Of a stretch of DNA of 64,000 bases, positions 58,570 through 64,000 are shown piece by piece. The stretch is from Nocardioides lacusdianchii (GTDB taxonomy: Bacteria; Actinomycetota; Actinomycetes; Propionibacteriales; Nocardioidaceae): positions 310,001 through 374,000 of the forward strand of contig NZ_JADHZD010000003.1 in NCBI RefSeq assembly GCF_020102855.1, written 5' to 3'. Position 1 is the first letter of the stretch. Every line of letters begins with the position of its first letter. The notes beneath the pieces were generated by a model. It was given only the letters and a program-made list of their open reading frames with translations, did no database searches and was not told the DNA's origin. Position numbers and translations under genes: made by a program.

Positions 58570-58977
58570 ATGTTCGAACCAGTCCTCACCACCCAGGCCC
58601 AGATGGAAGATGCGTGGCGTGAGCTGATGGGCCCGTGGAGCTTCGGCGGCCACAGCGTCTGGATGATGCTCGTCGTCGACGACCGACCGCTGCCCCAGCT
58701 GACGGAAATCTCGGAGGCCGAGGATCCGCCTGACACCAGCCATGTCGACGGTCTCGCCGAGATCCTCGTCGGGCTCGACCGCGAGGTGGCGCCGGGCATG
58801 CGCGTCGCGTTCCTCCGGTCCCGCCCCGGCAAGGGCATCGTCACCGACACCGACCGCGCCTGGGCGAGGAGCCTGTACGCCTCCGCGCGTCGCGCCGGCG
58901 TGCCGTGCGAGGTGGTGCACCTCGCCACTCGTGGATCGATCCGCCCGATCCCCGCGGACGTCATCGGCATCCGCTAG
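58570..58977 (+). CDS. Conserved hypothetical protein
   Basis: 135 residues, one small alpha/beta domain: MGPWSFGGHSVWMMLVVDD with LPQLTEISEAEDPP, then MRVAFLRSRPGKGIVTDTDR and SARRAGVPCEVVHLATRG. The family is recognisable in actinobacteria as a short protein of unknown function. A CAGGGT box 7 nt before the ATG suggests a leaderless start. It is divergent from the 389-residue hypothetical gene; the region between contains TGTGGACAG, one mismatch from the DnaA-box-like sites. Confidence 0.75.
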   Translation: MFEPVLTTQAQMEDAWRELMGPWSFGGHSVWMMLVVDDRPLPQLTEISEAEDPPDTSHVDGLAEILVGLDREVAPGMRVAFLRSRPGKGIVTDTDRAWARSLYASARRAGVPCEVVHLATRGSIRPIPADVIGIR

Positions 58978-59007
58978 ACCATGGGCGGCGTGCGGAAGGA
59001 TGGATCC

Positions 59008-59574
59008 ATGCCGCTCTCCTTGGACGAGGTCCACGACTTGATCGACTCGTGGGAGTTCGACCCTCGCGTCGACACGCTGGGACCGGCGACCGAGCTGTTG
59101 ACGACGATGGCCCCCGAGGATCCCGGGCGTCTCGACGTGTTGCAGGTGATCGCAGACCACCAGGCGATGCGCGGAGATGTCGAAGCGGCGCTCGCGACCC
59201 TCGATCAAGCCGGCCCCACCTCTGCCGAGGATGCCGACGTCATTCGCGCCATGCGCGTCTCGTTCCTCGTCGAGGCAGGCCGCGGCCAGGAAGCCGAACC
59301 GTTGCTCCTCGACCTCCGGCACCGTGGCCCCAGCCTGCCGTCCGAGGCGCTCGAGCGAGTCGCCGACACCCTCGAGGGAGCTGGACGCCTGCGCGAGGCG
59401 ATGCGCTGGTTCACCATCGGGCTCCGGGACCTCGACCCGCAGAACGACCTACCCACCGCCGAGGAGGAGTACGCCCTCATCGGCCGGTGGCGGGTGCGGC
59501 AGGCGCTCGACCTTCCCCCGGACCACTACGACGAGCTCGCACGCATCACGCTGGACCTGCGGCGAGCAACATGA
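59008..59574 (+). CDS. TPR-like hypothetical protein
   Basis: 188 residues, all helical with tetratricopeptide-like pairs (VIADHQAMRGDVEAALATLD, MRVSFLVEAGRGQEAEPLLL, ADTLEGAGRLREAMRWFTIG). It probably mediates protein contacts; no catalytic motif is seen. The ATG at 59008 was preferred over an ATG 27 nt upstream because the extra residues are Gly-rich and AAGGAT lies 6 nt before 59008. The kinase gene overlaps its stop (ATGA), so the two are co-translated. Confidence 0.75.
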   Translation: MPLSLDEVHDLIDSWEFDPRVDTLGPATELLTTMAPEDPGRLDVLQVIADHQAMRGDVEAALATLDQAGPTSAEDADVIRAMRVSFLVEAGRGQEAEPLLLDLRHRGPSLPSEALERVADTLEGAGRLREAMRWFTIGLRDLDPQNDLPTAEEEYALIGRWRVRQALDLPPDHYDELARITLDLRRAT

Positions 59575-60218
59575 GCCCGTTCCCGCTCGCACTGGTCGAC
59601 CGCGCCGAGTCCCTCCTCGACCGCTCGGATCGCGCGGTCCTCGGGATCACCGGCCCGCCCGGGTCGGGGAAGTCCACGCTCACCTCGGCACTGCTCTCCG
59701 CCCTGGCCTCACGGCTCGGCGCCGATGCCGTCGGGCACCTGCCGATGGACGGCTTCCACCTCGCCGACGTCCAGCTGGACCGGCTCGGCCTGCGTGACCG
59801 CAAGGGCGCGCCGGTGACCTTCGACGTCGACGGCTACGTCGCAGCGCTCGCGCGCCTGCACTCCTCGCCGAAGTCCGTCCTCTACGCCCCCGGCTTCGAG
59901 CGCGAGCTCGAGCAGCCGATCGCGGCGGCCATCGCGATCCCGCCGTCGGCGCGGCTGGTCGTCACCGAGGGCAACTACCTCCTGCTGCCCCACGGCGGAT
60001 GGCAGCACGTACACCCCCTGCTGGCCGAGGCGTGGTTCGTCGGGGTCGACGACGACGTACGCCGCTCACGGCTGGTGCGTCGGCACGAGGAGTTCGGGAA
60101 GTCGCCCGATGCCGCTCTTGCCTGGGTGGACCAGGTCGACGAGCCCAACGCCCGCCTCGTCTCGTCGACGCGCGAGGCAGCCGACCTGATCGTGAAGGCC
60201 ACTTCCTTCGCCGGTTGA
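59571..60218 (+). CDS. Nucleoside/nucleotide kinase family protein (uridine-kinase-like)
   Basis: 215 residues. P-loop GITGPPGSGKSTLTSALLSA near residue 25, the lid and substrate region HLPMDGFHLADVQLDRLGLR near 57 and VTEGNYLLL near 130 resemble uridine kinase, pantothenate kinase and phosphoribulokinase relatives; the exact substrate (nucleoside, fructose-type sugar or pantothenate) is not clear. The ATG overlaps the TPR-like gene. The stop TGA is inside a class A palindromic repeat (last residues SFAG). Confidence 0.88.
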   Translation: MSPFPLALVDRAESLLDRSDRAVLGITGPPGSGKSTLTSALLSALASRLGADAVGHLPMDGFHLADVQLDRLGLRDRKGAPVTFDVDGYVAALARLHSSPKSVLYAPGFERELEQPIAAAIAIPPSARLVVTEGNYLLLPHGGWQHVHPLLAEAWFVGVDDDVRRSRLVRRHEEFGKSPDAALAWVDQVDEPNARLVSSTREAADLIVKATSFAG

Positions 60219-60245
60219 GGTGCGAGCGCAGCGAGCCTCGAAACC
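60211..60245. repeat. Class A palindromic repeat
   Basis: CCGGTTGAGGTGCGAGCGC and the right half GAGCCTCGAAACC, 35 bp. It supplies the TGA stop (60216-60218) of the kinase gene. A class B repeat follows after 17 bp. Confidence 0.85.
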
Positions 60246-60262
60246 ACCCGCTCCCTCTCGCT

Positions 60263-60301
60263 GGTCGAGTAGCCGCGAGGAACGAGCGGCGTATCGAGAC
60301 C
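60263..60301. repeat. Class B palindromic repeat
   Basis: GGTCGAGTAGCCGCGAGG with right half GCGGCGTATCGAGACC, 39 bp, an imperfect palindrome in the same orientation as the class A copy before it. Confidence 0.8.
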
Positions 60302-60308
60302 ACCTCCG

Positions 60309-60317
60309 TTGTCCACA
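60309..60317 (+). promoter_or_regulatory. DnaA-box-like TTGTCCACA upstream of toxin gene 2
   Basis: Perfect consensus 53 bp before the GTG at 60370. The following GATCCGTCCCGAGGGGTG resembles the sequence after the copy at 47684. Confidence 0.5.
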
Positions 60318-60369
60318 GATCCGTCCCGAGGGGTGCCGCCGCCCGGGCCGACTCCGTGAGGGTGGAGGC

Positions 60370-61686
60370 GTGCGGATCAGTGTCGAGTGCGGGGGCTACG
60401 CCGAGGCGGCGAGCGTGTGCCGGACCGCCAACCACGTCGCCGCGCTCCTCACGGAGTCGCTGGCAGGCAAGCTGCACGGGTACGCCGCCATGGCGGGCGA
60501 CGACGCCACCAGCAGCGACTTCTCCGCGGCCTACGACCCCGCCGCGCGCGAGGCCGTGGGCGCCCTGGCCGATCTCACCCACGCACTGATCGGGCTGGGA
60601 CGGCTCCTCGACCTCAGTGGTCTGGCCCATGCCCGCGCCGAGGCTGAGGCTGCCGGGACCAGGACGAACGCCTACACCGGCGGCGGCCTGGACGCGGACG
60701 CGTTCCTGCGCGTCTCCCCCGACCTCCCGCCGTCCAGCCTGGGCGGGTCGGTCGCCACGGGACTCGGCGACGTCCACACATGGATCCTCGACCAGGTCGA
60801 GGGATTCGTCTGGCCGGGCGCCGACGTCGACCGCCTCCGTGACGCGGCCGGCAGCTGGCGGCGTACGGGTGGGTCGGTCGCCGACCTCACCGGCCATCTC
60901 GACGCCGTCACCCGCCTGCTGGACCGCCAGCTGTCCCCGGAGATCCCGATCGCCCTCTCGGCGATCGCTGACCTGCGGGCGCTCGTCGAGGACACCGCCG
61001 ACCAGCTCCTCGCGCTCGCCGATGCGTGCGACGACTACGCCGCGGCGGTGGAGGACACGCGAGCCCGCACCCGTTCCCTCCTCGCCGAGATCGGCCAGAT
61101 GATCGTGGAGGAGGTCGCCCTCACCGCGATCGTCGCCGGTATCACCGGTGGCCTCGGGGGCGGCGCCAAGGCGGCTGCCGCCCTCGCCCGCATCCGCGCC
61201 CAGGCGCCGCGCTTCCACGCCCTCCTCACCGCCCTGCGCACGGTCGTCGCGACCGCCGCCTCGCGGCTCCGGACCGCCGAGGACCAGCTGGTGCGAGCGC
61301 GCGACGGGTTCGGTCGGTTCGTCCGTGCGCCTGCGCGGGACGAGCGCGGCGAGATGGTGAACCCACTGGGATGGGGCGGAGCGAGGGCTGAGCGGCTCAG
61401 GCAGGTGAGAGCGACCATCGACGATCCGCGCCTCTTCGACCCTTCGAGTCTGCAGGGACTGGCGGCCAAGGACATCGCGACGATGTTGCGAGACTGGCCC
61501 ACTCGAGCCGCATCGCGAGGCGATGGCGTGGTCTACGAAGACCCTCTCAACCGTGGTCGTCAGATCAGGATCATGGAAGGCTATCCAGGGAACAGGCCCG
61601 ATCCGGTGACGCACGGGCCGTACGTCGTGGTCTCGCAGAACGGTCCTCCGCTCAAGTTCGCTCTGGAAGGGAACCCCACACTGTGA
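60370..61686 (+). CDS. Polymorphic toxin 2: same N-terminal module, different C-terminal domain
   Basis: 438 residues from GTG. The first 330 or so residues align with toxin 1 over their length (CGGYAEAASVCRTANHVAAL, TWILDQVEGFVWPGADV near 143, MIVEEVALTAIVAGITGGLG, RAQAPRFHALL, PARDERG). The C-terminal 90 residues (DPSSLQGLAAKDIATMLRDW, QIRIMEGYPG, HGPYVVVSQNGPPLKFALEG) are unrelated to the end of toxin 1 and are the presumed toxin domain, resembling ends of other polymorphic toxins though I cannot name its activity. The overlapping next gene is the presumed immunity gene. No signal peptide is present; export by a WXG-type route is inferred. Confidence 0.78.
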   Translation: MRISVECGGYAEAASVCRTANHVAALLTESLAGKLHGYAAMAGDDATSSDFSAAYDPAAREAVGALADLTHALIGLGRLLDLSGLAHARAEAEAAGTRTNAYTGGGLDADAFLRVSPDLPPSSLGGSVATGLGDVHTWILDQVEGFVWPGADVDRLRDAAGSWRRTGGSVADLTGHLDAVTRLLDRQLSPEIPIALSAIADLRALVEDTADQLLALADACDDYAAAVEDTRARTRSLLAEIGQMIVEEVALTAIVAGITGGLGGGAKAAAALARIRAQAPRFHALLTALRTVVATAASRLRTAEDQLVRARDGFGRFVRAPARDERGEMVNPLGWGGARAERLRQVRATIDDPRLFDPSSLQGLAAKDIATMLRDWPTRAASRGDGVVYEDPLNRGRQIRIMEGYPGNRPDPVTHGPYVVVSQNGPPLKFALEGNPTL

Positions 61687-62015
61687 ATGTCTTGCCCGTG
61701 GTGACCCCGGTCCTGGAGGACCTCGAGGAGATCTTCGACTCCGAAGGCTTCCTGCCTCTCTATCAAGTGGCCTGGACGATGTCCGGCTCGGTGGGCCGCG
61801 ATGACGTTCGCTTCGAAGGTCTCTGCCGTGAAGCATTCGATGCGTTCAGCACCCGCCATCCCGACCTCCTGCTCGTGTGGGTGCCGTGGCCCATCGACCT
61901 CTCGCAGGCCCGTTCGGTCGCAGCCGGGACCCCGATCGACCTCGATCTGGATCCAGAGGCCCCGACCGACACACCACTCCTAGCGCTGGTGGCGCCGGAC
62001 CTGCTCCCCGCCTGA
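61683..62015 (+). CDS. Presumed immunity protein of toxin 2
   Basis: 110 residues, acidic, GTG start overlapping the toxin stop (GTGA). The N-terminal half is VTPVLEDLEEIFDSEGFLPL with YQVAWTMSGS; the C-terminal half ends LDLDPEAPTDTPLLALVAPD. It has no similarity I can see to the first immunity protein, as expected if each matches its own toxin. No membrane segment, so it acts in the cytoplasm. Confidence 0.68.
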   Translation: MNVLPVVTPVLEDLEEIFDSEGFLPLYQVAWTMSGSVGRDDVRFEGLCREAFDAFSTRHPDLLLVWVPWPIDLSQARSVAAGTPIDLDLDPEAPTDTPLLALVAPDLLPA

Positions 62016-62045
62016 AGCCGCAATCGCATCCGGCAGGATGCGCCC

Positions 62046-62711
62046 GTGCGCATCGGGACCTGGAACCTTGCCGGCCGCTGGTCGGACGCCCACCTCGGCC
62101 TCCTGCTCGAAGCCGACTGCGACGTCTGGCTTCTGACCGAGGTCAACGAGCGGGCGAGCCTGCCCGGGTACGCACTGCACCTCACGCAGTCACGGATGGC
62201 GGCGCGCCGCCGATGGGCCGGGATCGCCAGCCGCCTGCCGATGGCATCACTGCCCGACCCGCACCCGGCGAGCGCGGCCGCCCAGGTCGGCGCGACGACG
62301 TACGTCAGCTCGGTCCTCCCATGGAAGGGCTGCCAGTCCCGCGCGCCGTGGACCGGCGCCAAGCACGCCGACAAGACCGCCAATGCGGTCGACGACCTGC
62401 TCCTCCACCTCCGCGTCGCTGACGCACTCGTGTGGGGTGGCGACTGGAACCACGCGCTAAGCGGCAGGGAGTACGCCGGATCGCTGGCCGGCAGGAAGGT
62501 CGTCCTCGACGCCGTCGACCAGCTCGACCTCTCCGTCCCGACCGCAGACCTTCCCCACCCGATCGACGGCCTTCTGAGCATCGACCACGTCGCCGTCCCT
62601 CACGGCACCGCGACCAGGGCGTCGCGGATCCCCGCTGAGCACGACGGCAAGCGATTGTCCGACCACGACGCGTACGTGGTCGAGGTCTTCACCTCCTCGG
62701 CGGTCGAGTAG
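62046..62711 (+). CDS. Endonuclease/exonuclease/phosphatase family protein
   Basis: 221 residues from GTG. The DNase I-like fold is shown by TWNLAG at residues 5-10, LLTEVNE with the metal-binding Glu near 32, GGDWNHAL near 138, SIDHVAV near 180 and LSDHDAYVVEV near 205, which provide the Asn, Asp and His catalytic residues. Length is short for the family and there is no signal peptide. A CAGGAT box 6 nt upstream supports the start. The last residues (SSAVE) and the TAG stop are in a truncated class B repeat. Confidence 0.88.
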   Translation: MRIGTWNLAGRWSDAHLGLLLEADCDVWLLTEVNERASLPGYALHLTQSRMAARRRWAGIASRLPMASLPDPHPASAAAQVGATTYVSSVLPWKGCQSRAPWTGAKHADKTANAVDDLLLHLRVADALVWGGDWNHALSGREYAGSLAGRKVVLDAVDQLDLSVPTADLPHPIDGLLSIDHVAVPHGTATRASRIPAEHDGKRLSDHDAYVVEVFTSSAVE

Positions 62712-62730
62712 CGACGAGCAGGTCGGTCGG
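62698..62730. repeat. Truncated class B palindromic repeat
   Basis: GGCGGTCGAGTAGCGACGAG followed by a decayed right half. It supplies the TAG stop (62709-62711) of the preceding gene. Confidence 0.6.
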
Positions 62731-62731
62731 C

Positions 62732-63955
62732 CTACGTCCGCCTGGCGTAGGTGACCTTGTTGTCGGCGTGGACTGTCATCGCGTAGCGGGAGTCGTGGGC
62801 CAGTCGGTGATGTCGCGGACACAGGAGCCGGCCGTTGGCGAGGTCGGTGAGTCCGGATCGGGACCAGGGGTCGTCGTGGTGGGCGTGGCACCCGGACGCC
62901 GACGTCTCGCATCCGCGTGCGGTGCAGCCACCGTCACGCAGCCCGAGCGCGATGCGCTGGGACTTGGTGAAGAGCCGAGCCGCGCGCCCCATGTCCAGGG
63001 GCACCGACTTCGAATCCAGCACGACCGGGATGATCCCGGCCTCGCACGCCAGGCGCCTTGCCTGACCGGCGGACATCCGCGACCCTTCGTCCAGCAACGC
63101 GGTAGCGGTCTCGCCCAGCAGCTGCTCGATCGTCATGGTGACCACGACGGTGGCGTTGACGCCTGCGGTCTGCGGGGTCGCGTCGACCGGGTAGCGCTCG
63201 ACGTACTCGATGAGCGCCTCCCCCAGACGGCGGCGCAGCGGCTTCCACTCGCCTGACTCGTCGCGGAGCTCGTCCTCGGCGTGGCGGGCCGGGTTCGCCA
63301 GCGCCAGCAGGTGGCGCTTCAGCATCGCACCCACGTGGGACGGCACGACGAAGCTGCCGCGGCAGCGCCCCTCACCGTCATCGACCATCGTCAGCTCCAC
63401 CCCGACGGTGGCGCGGTCCTCCTCGGCCCGCAGCACCGCCTCCTCGTGCGACTCGCCCACCTCGGGGGCGACCACGTCGAGGATCCGCTTCCCGATCTGC
63501 TTCAGCTCGCGCGCGTCGTGCTGCAGCGCGAGCCGCAGCAGCGCCTCCTCAGCATCGTCACGGACCGAGGCCCCCACGTGCGACGGCAGGGCGTCGACCG
63601 CCTCCACGACCATCCGCGCCTGCTCCGTCCGCACCGCACCCGACGTCAACGCCGTCGCGACCCACGGGTGCTGCGCCAGCGCCCGCCCCAGCGCCAGGTC
63701 GCGGCGCGCCTCGCGCCGCGTCGTCCTGGTCTCGACCGCCAGCCACGCCGCCGCGTCACGCAACCCGTGCGCGGCGGCCACGTCGTCCGACGCACCCAGC
63801 ACCCGCGCGAGCAGCGCATCCAGCTGCGAACGGACCTCGACGAGCCCGACGAGCGCCGACTGCTTCTCCCCCACCGACATGAAGGCCGGCTCCACCGACG
63901 CCACACCCTTCAGCGCAGCACCGAGGTCGTCGGCACACTCGATGATCGGATGCAC
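62732..63955 (-). CDS. DUF222 and HNH endonuclease domain protein
   Basis: 407 residues. The helical DUF222 part runs to about residue 270 and the HNH nuclease core is near the end: CTARGCETSASGCHAHHDDPW with NGRLLCPRHHRLAHD (zinc-type cysteines and the His/Asn/His set). The family is abundant in actinobacteria, often many copies per genome, with no defined function; some are thought to be mobile. The GTG at 63955 has GAGGAGG about 6 nt upstream, better than the ATG at 63976. Confidence 0.92.
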   Translation of the reverse strand: MHPIIECADDLGAALKGVASVEPAFMSVGEKQSALVGLVEVRSQLDALLARVLGASDDVAAAHGLRDAAAWLAVETRTTRREARRDLALGRALAQHPWVATALTSGAVRTEQARMVVEAVDALPSHVGASVRDDAEEALLRLALQHDARELKQIGKRILDVVAPEVGESHEEAVLRAEEDRATVGVELTMVDDGEGRCRGSFVVPSHVGAMLKRHLLALANPARHAEDELRDESGEWKPLRRRLGEALIEYVERYPVDATPQTAGVNATVVVTMTIEQLLGETATALLDEGSRMSAGQARRLACEAGIIPVVLDSKSVPLDMGRAARLFTKSQRIALGLRDGGCTARGCETSASGCHAHHDDPWSRSGLTDLANGRLLCPRHHRLAHDSRYAMTVHADNKVTYARRT

Positions 63956-64000
63956 CAGCCACCTCCTCGCACGCACTGACCACCGCCCTGGTCGGGCGGA

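Noticed and set aside
47684..60317. Replication origin
   Set aside because: The DnaA-box-like sites are single and kilobases apart, with no dnaA, dnaN, gyrB or AT-rich unwinding region.

Overview
This window reads as chromosomal DNA from a high-GC actinobacterium, most likely Nocardioides or a close relative in the Nocardioidaceae. That is an inference. It rests on the strong G/C third-position bias, a coproporphyrin-type haem cluster (hemE, hemY, hemQ) with the actinobacterial order hemE-DUF3000-rnd, a DUF664/DinB protein of the mycothiol-transferase type, a WS/DGAT acyltransferase, a complete conservon (cvnA-B-C-D), an ECF42 sigma factor with its DGPF partner, and many leaderless promoters with a TANNNT box 6 or 7 nt before the start codon. 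No rRNA, tRNA, prophage or CRISPR array was recognised.

Layout. 1-11.8 kb is core metabolism: the edge of a LigD-type polymerase, an oxidoreductase, msrB, a lipoprotein, hemQ-hemY, a divergent NYN-domain gene, hemE, DUF3000, RNase D, an orphan sugar-binding lipoprotein and an orphan PemK-like toxin. 11.8-16.2 kb is dominated by hrpA, which carries two palindromic repeats inside its reading frame. 16.3-26.8 kb is regulatory and envelope: a SigE-family sigma factor with a membrane partner, DGPF protein plus ECF42 sigma factor, a two-component pair, DUF402, a ThrE-like exporter, a YbdK-type ligase and WS/DGAT. 26.8-28.8 kb is a repeat island: tandem and inverted palindromic repeats around a GIY-YIG nuclease, followed by a beta-class DNA methyltransferase. 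28.9-35.6 kb holds a secreted phosphodiester glycosidase, a lipoprotein, a small alarmone synthetase, a ChaA-type antiporter and an amino-acid-binding lipoprotein that ends the conservon operon (33.3-38.9 kb). 39.2-47.6 kb has a secreted endonuclease I, AIM24, an iron-sulfur photolyase, an XRE-cupin regulator, a fused flavin oxidoreductase/methyltransferase, TspO and gntP-gntK.

47.7-62.7 kb is accessory: a WXG100-like pair, a large membrane protein, two polymorphic-toxin genes that share one N-terminal module but have different C-terminal ends, each followed by an overlapping presumed immunity gene, a degenerate WXG copy, a secreted metalloprotease, a Phd/PIN toxin-antitoxin pair and several hypothetical genes. 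The window ends in a DUF222-HNH nuclease gene.

Two palindromic repeat classes tie distant parts of the window together. Class A has the edges GGTTGAGG and CCTCGAAACC; class B has the edges GGTCGAGTAG and CGAGACC. They sit inside hrpA, surround the GIY-YIG gene as a 94-bp duplicated pair, and repeatedly supply the stop codon of the adjoining gene. The REPIN-like repeats with the GIY-YIG nuclease, and the modular toxin loci, are the best candidates for little-described biology here.
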